Assembly: GCA_963592185.1 (NCBI GenBank)
Contig: CAVAVT010000036.1
Coordinates: 1 to 14,549 of the forward strand
Reading direction: 5' to 3'
Source of the DNA: CAVAVT01 sp963592185
GTDB taxonomy: Bacteria > Bacillota > Negativicutes > Selenomonadales > Selenomonadaceae
DNA length: 14,549 nucleotides
Under the pieces are notes generated by a model. That model was not told the DNA's origin. It worked only from the letters and a program-made list of their open reading frames with translations, and ran no database searches. A program made the position numbers and the translations under genes. Shown piece by piece: positions 1 to 8,112 of the stretch; positions within the stretch are counted from its first letter, which is position 1; every line of letters begins with the position of its first letter.

Positions 1-52
1 AAACAGAAATATGAATGCGATTCGTTTTTGCGTAATTCCGGAGGGATGGGCT

Positions 53-691
53 GTGTATCCTGTAAATATCAAAATAAGGGACAGGCTCTGTGTCATTGTA
101 GGCGGCGGAAGAGTTGCCCTCAGGAAGATGAAGGGTCTCCTAGCTGAGGGAGCAAGAGTCAGGGTTGTGGCTCCTGTAATGATTCCGGAGATAGAGACTC
201 TGGCAGAAGAATATGCTGTGGAGCTTATAAAAAAGCCATACTCAAAAGAAGTAATTGAGGGGGCTTTTTTACTGTTCTGTGCCACTGATGACAGGGCGGT
301 CAACGGCCGGGCTGCAGAGGATGCAGAAAAACTTGGCATATTGGTAAATTGCGCAGATGACCTTGAGAAAAGCTGTTTTACCCTGCCGGGAAACGTAAGG
401 CGTGGGGACCTTCTCATTACTGTGTCCACAGGGGGAGCGAGCCCGGAGCTTTCAAGGCTCCTTAGAAAAAGGCTTCAGGAAAAGTATGGTACCTTTTGGG
501 AAGAATGGCTGCAGCGGCTGAAAAGGCTTCGGCAGGAGGCTCGGGAAAAAATCCCGGGAAGCCGGAACCGTGGAGAGTTTTGGCGTGAAGTGCTGACGGA
601 ACATATACTGGATTTGGTGGAGAGCGGCAGACAGGAAGAGGCGGAGGAAGAGATTAGGAATGCAATTGGTTGTTATAGGGCTGAACCATAA
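53..691 (+). CDS. sirC: Precorrin-2 dehydrogenase (siroheme synthase N-terminal type, SirC/Met8p-like)
   Basis: NAD-dependent oxidation of precorrin-2 to sirohydrochlorin, in the cytoplasm; Met8p/CysG-type members also insert iron. With a GTG start at 53 the protein has 212 residues, the usual length of stand-alone members. The N-terminal Rossmann fold shows VGGGRVALRK (about residues 16-25). NCADD (99-103) carries the aspartate used in Met8p and CysG, and VSTGGASP (124-131) is the family loop that carries a serine in SirC/CysG. A charged helical C-terminal domain follows. I chose GTG at 53 because GGAGGG lies at 40-45, seven bases upstream, and the protein then opens YPVNIKIRD as family members do. 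An in-frame ATG at 11 would add 14 unrelated residues and has no good ribosome site. The 3' end overlaps hemA by 32 bases. The promoter and any upstream gene lie outside the window. Whether this protein also has chelatase activity cannot be read from the sequence. Confidence 0.9.
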   Translation: MYPVNIKIRDRLCVIVGGGRVALRKMKGLLAEGARVRVVAPVMIPEIETLAEEYAVELIKKPYSKEVIEGAFLLFCATDDRAVNGRAAEDAEKLGILVNCADDLEKSCFTLPGNVRRGDLLITVSTGGASPELSRLLRKRLQEKYGTFWEEWLQRLKRLRQEAREKIPGSRNRGEFWREVLTEHILDLVESGRQEEAEEEIRNAIGCYRAEP

Positions 692-1943
692 GACAGCACC
701 GGTAGAGGTCAGGGAGCATTTTTCCCTGGACCGGGAAACTGTGCTGGAAGGGCTCCGTAATCTTGATGAATATGAAGGCATACAGGAGGCTGTAATACTG
801 TCCACCTGCAACAGAAGCGAAATATATGCTGTGCTGGATGAGGACGAGGCGGACCTCCGGCTGTTTATGGCAGATATTACAGGCAATGACGAGGATATAG
901 AGGAATATACCTATACCTTTTATAACGAAGAATGCATAAGGCATCTGCTGAGGGTGTCCTCCAGTCTGGATTCACTTATCATCGGTGAGGGGCAGATTCT
1001 GAGCCAGGTGAAACAGGCATACTCCCTGGCGGTGGAGGCCGGAGCAACGGATACGGTTATGAACCTTCTTTTCAACAGAGCCATTGCCACGGGAAAAAGG
1101 GTCAGGACAGAGACACGTATCGCCTTCAGTGCCGTTTCAGTAAGCTATGCAGCTGTGGAGCTTGCAAGAAAGCACTATGGGGATTTGTCCTCTGCAAAGG
1201 TTCTGATTTTGGGAGCCGGGAAAATGGCGGAGCTTACAGGAAGGCATCTCATGGCAAGGGACGTGGGAGAAATCTTTGTGGCAAACCGCCACATGGAAAA
1301 GGCTCAGGCTCTGGCGGAGGCCTTCGGGGGAAAAGCTGTACCATTCAGGGAGGCAATAAAAAGGGCAATGACTGTGGACATTGTGGTAACTTCCACAGGA
1401 GCGCCGCATTATGTGGTAAAATCCTGGGAAACCAAGCAGCTGATGGCACGCCGCAAGGATAAGCCGATAATGTTTATAGATATTGCGGTTCCCCGTGATG
1501 TGGAGCCGGAAGTGGGAGATATAAAAGGGGTAACCCTCTACAACATCGACGACCTGGAGGAGGTTGTGGACGAGCACAAGGAGGAACGCCGACAGGAAGC
1601 TTTCCAGGCGGAATCCATTGTAGAGGAGGAAACCCAGGGGCTTTTGGACCGGTATCAATACCTTTACCTAAGACCTGTAATGGCACAGCTTTCCGAGCGT
1701 GGGGAGCGGATTAGAAAGCGTGAGCTAAGAAGGGTGCTGCCAAAACTTCACGACCTGTCGGAAGAGGAGCTTAAGGCAATCGAGCATATGTCGGAAATGC
1801 TTGTTAGAAAGCTTCTTCGTGAGCCAATGAGGACTCTTAATGCATCAGCTGGAACACAGCAGGAACAACAATGTGTGGATGCGGCAAAGCTTCTTTTCAA
1901 ACTTGATACCATACCGGAGGTTGGGGTGGATAATGAGGGATAA
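660..1943 (+). CDS. hemA: Glutamyl-tRNA reductase
   Basis: NADPH-dependent reduction of glutamyl-tRNA(Glu) to glutamate-1-semialdehyde, the first committed step of the C5 tetrapyrrole pathway, in the cytoplasm. The 427-residue product has normal family length. It begins with the characteristic LNHKTAPVEVRE (residues 8-19) and has the nucleophilic Cys50 in LSTCNRSE. DSLIIGEGQILSQVK (about 104-118) belongs to the substrate domain, GAGKMAE (185-191) is the NADPH-binding loop, and a helical dimerisation domain follows to the C-terminus. The ATG at 660 lies inside the end of sirC (32-base overlap, different reading frame). GGAGG at 643-647 is 12 bases upstream, somewhat far, and AGGA sits directly before the ATG, so translation is probably coupled to sirC. 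The 3' end overlaps hemC by 11 bases. Confidence 0.97.
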   Translation: MQLVVIGLNHKTAPVEVREHFSLDRETVLEGLRNLDEYEGIQEAVILSTCNRSEIYAVLDEDEADLRLFMADITGNDEDIEEYTYTFYNEECIRHLLRVSSSLDSLIIGEGQILSQVKQAYSLAVEAGATDTVMNLLFNRAIATGKRVRTETRIAFSAVSVSYAAVELARKHYGDLSSAKVLILGAGKMAELTGRHLMARDVGEIFVANRHMEKAQALAEAFGGKAVPFREAIKRAMTVDIVVTSTGAPHYVVKSWETKQLMARRKDKPIMFIDIAVPRDVEPEVGDIKGVTLYNIDDLEEVVDEHKEERRQEAFQAESIVEEETQGLLDRYQYLYLRPVMAQLSERGERIRKRELRRVLPKLHDLSEEELKAIEHMSEMLVRKLLREPMRTLNASAGTQQEQQCVDAAKLLFKLDTIPEVGVDNEG

Positions 1944-2871
1944 AATAGTAATTGGAACACGTAAAAGTGCACTGGCACTGTGGCAGGCGGACTATGTTGC
2001 GGACTGCATCAAGGAAAAATATCCGGAGATTACAGTTGAGAAAAAGCTGATAGTCACTAAAGGAGATAAAATATTGGACACTCCCTTGGCAAAAATCGGC
2101 GGAAAGGGCCTTTTCACCAAAGCTTTGGAGGATGAAATGCTTGCCGGGGACATTGATATTGCGGTTCACAGCCTGAAGGACGTGCCAACGGAGCTTCCAG
2201 AGGGGCTTAAGATAGCGGCAATAACCAAACGCTTCGATCCGGGGGATGCACTGGTAAGCCCCAAATACGGCACACTGGACAAGCTTCCCAAGGGGGCTAA
2301 AATCGGTACTTCAAGTCTCAGGCGAAGCGCCCAGCTTCTCCACGCAAGGCCGGATTTAAAGATTGAAAGCCTCCGTGGAAATGTAAACACCCGGCTTCAA
2401 AAGCTTGAGGACGAAAATTTTGACGGAATAATACTGGCTGTTGCCGGTTTGAAAAGACTAGAAATGGAGGATCGAATCACCCAGGTGCTGCCGGTGGAAA
2501 TATGCCTTCCGGCTGTTGGACAGGGGGCACTTGCAATAGAGGCAAGACGGGATGATGAAGAAATCCTATCAATTATAGATTTTTTGAATGATGAAACAAC
2601 TGTGGCATGTACCAATGGAGAAAGAGCCTTTCTGAAAGCTGTCGAAGGGGGCTGTCAGGTTCCCGTGGGGGTTTATGGAACACCTTCAGAGGATGGAATT
2701 TTATTGGAGGCGGTTATTGCCTCTGTTGACGGAAAGCAGCTTTACCGTGACAGTGTTCAGGGAAGCCCAGAGGAAGCGGAGCATCTTGGAAAGGCTTTGG
2801 CTGACAGGCTTTTGAATGCCGGAGGACGTAAAATATTGCAGGAGCTGGGACTGCTCAAGGAGGATGTGTGA
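1933..2871 (+). CDS. hemC: Hydroxymethylbilane synthase (porphobilinogen deaminase)
   Basis: Polymerises four porphobilinogens into hydroxymethylbilane, in the cytoplasm. The 312 residues match the usual length. IGTRKSALALWQA (7-19) is the N-terminal signature, and HSLKDVP (79-85) carries the catalytic aspartate (Asp83, equivalent to Asp84 of E. coli). GTSSLRR (125-131) and LRGNVNTRL (147-155) bind the growing chain. Cys241 in EGGCQVPVG anchors the dipyrromethane cofactor. The ATG at 1933 is chosen because the protein then starts MRDKIVIGTRKSA. An in-frame ATG at 1840 would add 31 residues that merely shadow hemA. The start overlaps the hemA end by 11 bases, with GGAGG at 1916-1920 and further G-rich sequence before the ATG. 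The stop is directly followed by the next gene. Confidence 0.97.
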   Translation: MRDKIVIGTRKSALALWQADYVADCIKEKYPEITVEKKLIVTKGDKILDTPLAKIGGKGLFTKALEDEMLAGDIDIAVHSLKDVPTELPEGLKIAAITKRFDPGDALVSPKYGTLDKLPKGAKIGTSSLRRSAQLLHARPDLKIESLRGNVNTRLQKLEDENFDGIILAVAGLKRLEMEDRITQVLPVEICLPAVGQGALAIEARRDDEEILSIIDFLNDETTVACTNGERAFLKAVEGGCQVPVGVYGTPSEDGILLEAVIASVDGKQLYRDSVQGSPEEAEHLGKALADRLLNAGGRKILQELGLLKEDV

Positions 2872-4431
2872 ATGGCTGAAATTGTATATCTTGTGGGAGC
2901 AGGTCCGGGCGATCCGGAGCTTCTCAGCCTGAAGGCTGTCCATTGCCTGGAAAAGGCTCAGGTGGTGGTTTACGACAGGCTGGCTGACGAGCACATCTTG
3001 AAACATGCCCCGGAGAATGCAGAGTTTATATACGTTGGAAAAGCCTCCAGCAACCACACCATGAAACAGGAGGATATCAACCAGCTTTTGGCGGACAAGG
3101 CCCTTGAGGGAAAAAGGGTTGTCAGGCTGAAGGGCGGCGACCCATTTGTTTTCGGAAGAGGTGGCGAAGAGGCTCTTGTTCTTGAGAAAAATGGAGTTCC
3201 CTTTGAAATAGTTCCGGGAATCACCTCGGCTATTTCAGTTCCTGCATATGCCGGAATCCCTGTGACCCATAGAGCTGTAGCTACTTCATTTTCCGTAATA
3301 ACCGGCCATGAAGATCCCACCAAGCCGGAGTCCCAGATGAAGTGGGACAAGCTGGCTACTGGAACGGATACACTGGTGTTCCTCATGGGAATCCAGAATC
3401 TCCCTAAGATAACAGCAAAGCTGATGGAAAACGGAAGAGCCGGAGATACTCCTGCAGCGGTGATACGCTGGGGTACTAAGCCAGAGCAGCAGGTACTTAC
3501 CACCACCGTGGAAAAGGCTGCTGAGGATGTGAAAAAGGCTGAGCTGAAGCCACCGGCAATCTTCATTGTGGGAGAAACCGTTGCCCTTCGGGACAAGCTG
3601 AAGTGGTTTGACAACAAGAAACACAAAAAGCTCTTCGGCAAAAATATTCTGGTTACAAGAGCCAGAGCGCAGGCATCGGCACTTTCTGAAAAGCTCAAGG
3701 CTTTGGGTGCAAACTGCATTGAAGTTCCTGCCATCCGCCTTACGGACCCGGAGGATAACTGGCGTGCAGCAGATGCAGCGATTCGCAGTATTGGCGTACA
3801 TCAAAGGGCCTACAAGCTGGTCATTTTCACCAGTCCCAACGGTGTAAACCGCTTCCTTGACAGAATGATGCTTTTGGGAAAGGACATACGCAGCCTCGGC
3901 ACCATGATGACAGCAGCCATAGGCTCCTCCACCGCAGCAGCAATGAAAAAACGAGGTCTCATAGCTGATGTTATCGGCAAGGAGTTCCGGGCAGAAGGTC
4001 TGGTGGATGCTCTACGGGGCCGGGTGTGTAATGGCTGGAGAGTTCTAATTCCACGGGCACAGGAGGCTAGGAATCTCCTTCCAGAGGAGCTGGAGGAAAT
4101 GGGAGCTTCCGTAGATGTGGTTCCAGTGTACCGCACAGTTATGGACGAGGAAAGCCGAGACAAGCTTCGGTCCGTAGTGGAATCAGAGAAAATAGATTTG
4201 GTGACCTTCACCAGCTCCTCCACCGCCAGCAATTTTGTAAAGCTCCTTGGAGGCAGGGAAGAGGCTGGAAAATTCTTTTCCAATGGAGATATCCGCACAG
4301 CCTGCATAGGCCCTATAACGGCGGATACCTGCAGGGAACTGGGAATCCCGGTTGACATGATTTCAAATGAGTATACCATTGACGGCCTTGTGGAAAAGAT
4401 AGTAGAAAACATGGCCGATGGAGAGAATTGA
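2872..4431 (+). CDS. cobA-hemD: Fused uroporphyrinogen-III C-methyltransferase / uroporphyrinogen-III synthase
   Basis: Bifunctional 519-residue enzyme. The N-terminal half (about 1-245) is an SAM-dependent methyltransferase that makes precorrin-2 from uroporphyrinogen III. It shows LVGAGPGDPELLSLKA (7-22), the SAM loop GGDPFVFGRGGEE (88-100) and PGITSAISVPAYAGIPVTHR (115-134). The C-terminal half (about 254-519), beginning FGKNILVTRARAQASAL, is HemD, which closes hydroxymethylbilane into uroporphyrinogen III. A lysine-rich linker (KKHKK, near 250) joins them. The fusion lets the closure product pass to methylation. CobA-HemD fusions are known from clostridia and from Selenomonas ruminantium, so this is a lineage marker rather than a novelty. 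Translation starts at the base after the hemC stop, with AAGGAGG at 2857-2863, eight bases upstream. No break or missing motif was seen. Confidence 0.95.
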   Translation: MAEIVYLVGAGPGDPELLSLKAVHCLEKAQVVVYDRLADEHILKHAPENAEFIYVGKASSNHTMKQEDINQLLADKALEGKRVVRLKGGDPFVFGRGGEEALVLEKNGVPFEIVPGITSAISVPAYAGIPVTHRAVATSFSVITGHEDPTKPESQMKWDKLATGTDTLVFLMGIQNLPKITAKLMENGRAGDTPAAVIRWGTKPEQQVLTTTVEKAAEDVKKAELKPPAIFIVGETVALRDKLKWFDNKKHKKLFGKNILVTRARAQASALSEKLKALGANCIEVPAIRLTDPEDNWRAADAAIRSIGVHQRAYKLVIFTSPNGVNRFLDRMMLLGKDIRSLGTMMTAAIGSSTAAAMKKRGLIADVIGKEFRAEGLVDALRGRVCNGWRVLIPRAQEARNLLPEELEEMGASVDVVPVYRTVMDEESRDKLRSVVESEKIDLVTFTSSSTASNFVKLLGGREEAGKFFSNGDIRTACIGPITADTCRELGIPVDMISNEYTIDGLVEKIVENMADGEN

Positions 4432-4457
4432 TTTTTCGATAAATGGGAGGAAGAATA

Positions 4458-5438
4458 ATGATAAGCCAGAAGCTTCGTCCACGCCGTATGCGTATTTCTG
4501 AAAATATAAGGGCAATGGTAAGGGAAACCATCATTACCCCAAAGGATTTTGTATATCCAATCTTTGTTGTTCCCGGTGAGAATGTAAAGGAAGAAATCCC
4601 CAGTATGCCCGGCTGTTACCATCTTTCCGTGGACAATGCGGTCAAGCTTGCAAAGGAGCTTTACGCCCTTGGTATTCCAGCTGTTGAGGTATTCGGACTT
4701 CCTGAGTACAAGGACGAAATCGGCTCCAGCGCATGGGATATGACCAGCCCTGTACAGCGTGCCATTGATGCCATAAAGAAGTCTCTCCCGGATATGGTTA
4801 TTGTGGGAGATGTGTGTCTTTGCCAGTACACCAGCCACGGCCACTGCGGAAAGCTTTGCGGACACTATGTGGACAATGATTCCACACTGGAGCTTCTCCA
4901 GAAGGTGGCTGTAAGCCAGGCTAAGGCAGGAGCGGATATCGTAGCTCCCTCCGACATGATGGACGGCCGTGTGGGTGCAATTCGTGAGGCATTGGATGGG
5001 GAGAATTTCCAGAATGTGTCCATTATGTCCTATGCGGTAAAATATGCTTCTGGATACTACGGCCCATTCCGTGATGCGGCAGACAGTGCACCGCAGTTCG
5101 GCGACCGCCGTCAGTACCAGATGGACCCGGCGAATGTTCGTGAGGCAATGAAGGAAACTGAGCTGGATATTGCCGAGGGCGCAGATATCATCATGGTTAA
5201 ACCTGCACTGGCATACCTTGATGTGGTACGCCAGGTAAGGGACAGCATTGACCATCCTGTGGCTACTTACAATGTCAGCGGCGAGTACTCCATGGTGAAG
5301 GCTGCTGCACAGAAGGGCTGGATTGATGAAAAGCGTATCGTTCTTGAGACTCTTACCAGCATGAAGCGTGCCGGTGCGGACATCATTATCACCTATCATG
5401 CAATGGATGCCGCAAGATGGCTCAACGGGGAGGATTAA
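4458..5438 (+). CDS. hemB: Porphobilinogen synthase (delta-aminolevulinic acid dehydratase)
   Basis: Condenses two 5-aminolevulinates to porphobilinogen, in the cytoplasm. The product is 326 residues, normal for the family. DVCLCQYTSHGHCG (118-131) supplies the three zinc-binding cysteines Cys120, Cys122 and Cys130, so this is a zinc enzyme rather than the magnesium-only type. The two Schiff-base lysines are Lys195 in SYAVKYASGYYGPF and Lys248 in IIMVKPALAYLD. The ATG at 4458 is chosen because GGGAGGAAG at 4445-4453 lies just upstream; the in-frame ATG at 4443 overlaps that ribosome site and would add MGGRI. It lies 26 bases after cobA-hemD and two bases before hemL. A long reading frame on the opposite strand here is an antisense shadow. 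Confidence 0.97.
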   Translation: MISQKLRPRRMRISENIRAMVRETIITPKDFVYPIFVVPGENVKEEIPSMPGCYHLSVDNAVKLAKELYALGIPAVEVFGLPEYKDEIGSSAWDMTSPVQRAIDAIKKSLPDMVIVGDVCLCQYTSHGHCGKLCGHYVDNDSTLELLQKVAVSQAKAGADIVAPSDMMDGRVGAIREALDGENFQNVSIMSYAVKYASGYYGPFRDAADSAPQFGDRRQYQMDPANVREAMKETELDIAEGADIIMVKPALAYLDVVRQVRDSIDHPVATYNVSGEYSMVKAAAQKGWIDEKRIVLETLTSMKRAGADIIITYHAMDAARWLNGED

Positions 5439-5440
5439 AA

Positions 5441-6757
5441 ATGAATCTTGAAAAATCAGCCGCAGCCTTTGCGGAAGCAAAAAAATACATGCCGGGAGGC
5501 GTAAACAGCCCGGTTCGCTCCTATCAGAACGTGGACTGCGACCCTCCGTTTATTGCAAGAGCACAGGGAAGCAGAATCTATGATATTGATGGAAATGAAT
5601 ACATAGACTATGTTGGCTCCTGGGGTCCAATGGTGGTGGGACACGCCCATCCCAATGTGGTGAAGGCTCTCCAGGAGGCTGCAGCCCGTGGAACAAGCTA
5701 CGGCGCACCTACCTGTATTGAGACGGAGCTGGCAAAGCTGGTGCAGTCCGTATATCCTTCCATGGAAGTAATGCGCATGGTCAACTCCGGCACTGAGGCT
5801 ACCATGAGCGCTCTTCGCCTTGCCAGAGGATATACCGGCAGAGAAAAAATCATTAAATTCATCGGCTGCTATCACGGACACAGCGACAGCCTTTTGGTAA
5901 ATGCTGGCTCCGGTCTTGCTACCTTTGGCATCCCCAGCTCCCCGGGAGTTACAGAGGGAACAGCAAAGGATACAATTTCCCTTCCATACAACGATATTGA
6001 GGCATTTGAAAAGGTTATGGATGAGGTTGGAGACCAGGTAGCGGCTGTTATAATTGAGCCGGTGGCTGGCAACATGGGATGTATTCCGCCAAAGCAGGGA
6101 TATCTTCCTAAAATGCGTGAAATCACCAAGGCGCACGGAACTCTGCTGATTTTTGACGAGGTAATGTGCGGATTCAGAGCATCCCTTGGAGGAGCGCAGT
6201 CAGCCTACGGAGTAAAAGCTGACATTACCTGTCTTGGAAAAATCATTGGCGGAGGGCTGCCTGTGGCTGCCTACGGCGGACGTGAGGAAATCATGCGACA
6301 GGTTTCGCCGGATGGTCCGGTTTATCAGGCTGGTACACTTTCCGGCAATCCCCTTGCAATGACCGCAGGTGTGGAGACTTTGAAAATCATCACCGCAGAG
6401 CCGGAGCCGGGAGAGGCGGACTACAGCCGTATGCTAACCCTTAAGACCAAGAAACTGGTTTTGGGCTTTGTGGCAGCTGCAAAGAAGGCTGGAGTAAAAA
6501 TTCAGGCACATCAGGCTGGATCCATGTTTTGTATTTTCTTCAATGAAAATGAGGTCTGGAACTATGATGATGCCACTTCCTGCGACCAGGAGGCTTTCAA
6601 GGTATGGTTCATGGCCATGCTGGAGCAGGGAATCTATATCGCTCCATCTCCATACGAGACGCTCTTTATGTCCGGCGCCCACAGTGACGAGGACATTGAC
6701 CGCACAATCGCTGCAGCTGAAAAGGCCTTTGCAAAGGTAGCTGAAGCTAAAAAATAA
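5441..6757 (+). CDS. hemL: Glutamate-1-semialdehyde 2,1-aminomutase
   Basis: PLP enzyme that converts glutamate-1-semialdehyde to 5-aminolevulinate, acting directly after HemA. The product has 438 residues, normal length. YMPGGVNSPVRSY (16-28) is the N-terminal signature, NSGTEATMSALRLARG (115-130) binds the PLP phosphate, and CYHGHSDS (143-150) packs on the ring. IFDEVMCGFR (237-246) carries Asp239, which contacts the pyridine nitrogen. The Schiff-base lysine is Lys267 in CLGKIIGGGLPVAAYGG. Many homologues read DEVMTGFR, so the Cys at 243 is a mild substitution. The ATG at 5441 follows GGGGAGG at 5427-5433 by seven bases; an in-frame ATG at 5417 inside hemB is rejected because it lies before that site. 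It sits two bases after the hemB stop. Confidence 0.97.
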   Translation: MNLEKSAAAFAEAKKYMPGGVNSPVRSYQNVDCDPPFIARAQGSRIYDIDGNEYIDYVGSWGPMVVGHAHPNVVKALQEAAARGTSYGAPTCIETELAKLVQSVYPSMEVMRMVNSGTEATMSALRLARGYTGREKIIKFIGCYHGHSDSLLVNAGSGLATFGIPSSPGVTEGTAKDTISLPYNDIEAFEKVMDEVGDQVAAVIIEPVAGNMGCIPPKQGYLPKMREITKAHGTLLIFDEVMCGFRASLGGAQSAYGVKADITCLGKIIGGGLPVAAYGGREEIMRQVSPDGPVYQAGTLSGNPLAMTAGVETLKIITAEPEPGEADYSRMLTLKTKKLVLGFVAAAKKAGVKIQAHQAGSMFCIFFNENEVWNYDDATSCDQEAFKVWFMAMLEQGIYIAPSPYETLFMSGAHSDEDIDRTIAAAEKAFAKVAEAKK

Positions 6758-6779
6758 AACATGGGAAGAAGGTTGATTC

Positions 6780-7856
6780 ATGACAAACATCCATCAGGAG
6801 ATTAATGCTATTATTGCCGTGGTAGGAAAACAAGAGTTTCTCAATATGCTGCTTCTTCCTGCAGCAATGCTGATTTGCTCATTTTTTATAGGATTATTCC
6901 TCAACCGGCTTGTACAGAGCCGTATAGACAAGCATCTGGATGTAGATGAAACCACATTCAAATTTGTTGTAATAAAGGCCCTGAAGGGGCTGCCTCTCTC
7001 GTGGTGCATGGGTGTGGGCGTGTACTGGATGCTTAAGGTTATGGATTTGCCGGCGGCAATAGACCAGCTGCTGTCCTACATACTTTTTGCCATCATCATA
7101 CTGACCATTACCAGTGTATTGGCAAGAGCGGTGTCTGGAATTATTGATATCCGCATAGAAAATGCGAATATCGGGGCGGCAAAAAGCACTCTGCTGCAGG
7201 CTATTGTAACAGCCATCATATATGGTATTGGTATACTTATCGTCCTTGACCGCTGCGGAATATCTGTAGCGCCGATTATTACGGCTCTGGGTGTCGGCGG
7301 TATGGCTGTGGCATTAGGTCTCCAGGACACTCTGGCAAATGTGTTTGCAGGAATATTTCTCATAGTGTCCAAGCAGCTGAACATGGATGATGTAGTGAAG
7401 CTCAGTACTGGAGAAACCGGCCGTGTATATGATATAAGCTGGCGATACACTACCCTTCACACTGTTCTTGGCAACATGGTTGTTGTACCAAACAGCCAGC
7501 TGGCAAAGTCCACCATCGTGAACTATAACCTGCCTGAACCAGACATCAAGGTTACTCTTCAGATAGGTGTGGGATATGAAAGCGATTTGGACAAGGTTGA
7601 AAGGGTTACTGTAGAGGTGGCAAAGGAAGCCATGGACCTGGTTGACCATCAGATAGAAAAGGAGCCTTTCATACGTTATACAGAGTTTGGTGATTCAGCC
7701 ATCAATTTCACTGTATATCTTAGCACTTCCAATTACATGAGCCAGACTTTGCTGAAGCATGAATTCATCAAGGCTGTCACTAAAAGATACCGGGAAGAGG
7801 GAATTAATATTCCATATCCGATACAGACAGTTATTGGAGAAAAAATTCCGCAGTAA
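6780..7856 (+). CDS. mscS: Small-conductance mechanosensitive channel (MscS family)
   Basis: Inner-membrane channel that opens under membrane tension to release solutes during osmotic down-shock. The product is 358 residues. Hydrophobic segments lie at about 20-43, 64-88, 94-119 and 136-157. The pore-lining helix follows (about 161-198), with the Gly/Ala pattern GVGGMAVALGLQDTLANVFA (171-190) typical of MscS TM3. The soluble beta domain contains VVVPNSQLAKS (234-244), and the cytoplasmic alpha/beta domain runs to the end. Five predicted segments make it slightly longer at the N-terminus than E. coli MscS (three). It starts 22 bases after hemL with AAGAAGG at 6766-6772, and a terminator follows, so it is probably the last gene of the hem transcription unit. 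It has no known biochemical link to tetrapyrrole synthesis. No promoter is apparent in the 22-base gap, though one inside hemL cannot be excluded. Confidence 0.9.
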   Translation: MTNIHQEINAIIAVVGKQEFLNMLLLPAAMLICSFFIGLFLNRLVQSRIDKHLDVDETTFKFVVIKALKGLPLSWCMGVGVYWMLKVMDLPAAIDQLLSYILFAIIILTITSVLARAVSGIIDIRIENANIGAAKSTLLQAIVTAIIYGIGILIVLDRCGISVAPIITALGVGGMAVALGLQDTLANVFAGIFLIVSKQLNMDDVVKLSTGETGRVYDISWRYTTLHTVLGNMVVVPNSQLAKSTIVNYNLPEPDIKVTLQIGVGYESDLDKVERVTVEVAKEAMDLVDHQIEKEPFIRYTEFGDSAINFTVYLSTSNYMSQTLLKHEFIKAVTKRYREEGINIPYPIQTVIGEKIPQ

Positions 7857-7890
7857 TTGGGTTAAAACCATATTTTGTTGAGAGTGAATT

Positions 7891-7920
7891 ACAGCCACTA
7901 TATCTAGTGGCTGTTTTTTA
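7891..7920 (+). terminator. Intrinsic terminator after mscS
   Basis: Perfect 10-bp stem ACAGCCACTA / TAGTGGCTGT with a TATC loop, followed by a run of six T. It lies 34 bases beyond the mscS stop and closes the hem-mscS unit. The stem core also resembles an NrdR-type palindrome (see findings). The T-run overlaps the first DnaA box. Confidence 0.9.
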
Positions 7921-7956
7921 TCCACAGAATTGGGTAAAATAAAAAAGTTATCCACC
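7918..7956 (+). promoter_or_regulatory. Pair of DnaA-box sequences upstream of nrdD
   Basis: TTATCCACA at 7918-7926 is a perfect DnaA box. TTATCCACC at 7948-7956 differs only in the last base. Both face the same way and begin 30 bases apart, close to three helical turns. Together with an inverted perfect box at 8113-8121 they lie between the mscS terminator and the nrdD promoter. DnaA is known to regulate nrdAB in E. coli, so control of the anaerobic reductase by DnaA is a reasonable inference, but binding is untested. Confidence 0.6.
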
Positions 7957-8112
7957 GAAGTGGCGTGAAACAGAAATTTTATACAGTAAATCTAAAGGTA
8001 CTCCAAAAAGCCGACAGGGGTTCAAATCCCATGGTTATAATGACAGCGGTATTTTTCGGAATGTCAATAATGAATAAAATTTCAATTTTAAGAATAAGTA
8101 TGAATAGTGTTC

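Noticed and set aside
1..52. Possible end of an upstream gene (frame with TGA at 12-14)
   Set aside because: Only three codons are visible before that stop, which cannot support a gene call.
3810..5480. Open frame of 556 codons on the minus strand opposite cobA-hemD and hemB
   Set aside because: Both covered + strand genes are intact with catalytic residues in place. The minus frame shows no recognisable family and reads as a codon-bias shadow.
8016..8031. tRNA T-arm-like sequence GGGGTTCAAATCCC, possible tRNA remnant or integration site
   Set aside because: No anticodon or D arm precedes it, the stem is only three clean pairs, no acceptor strand or CCA follows, and no integrase or direct repeat is present.
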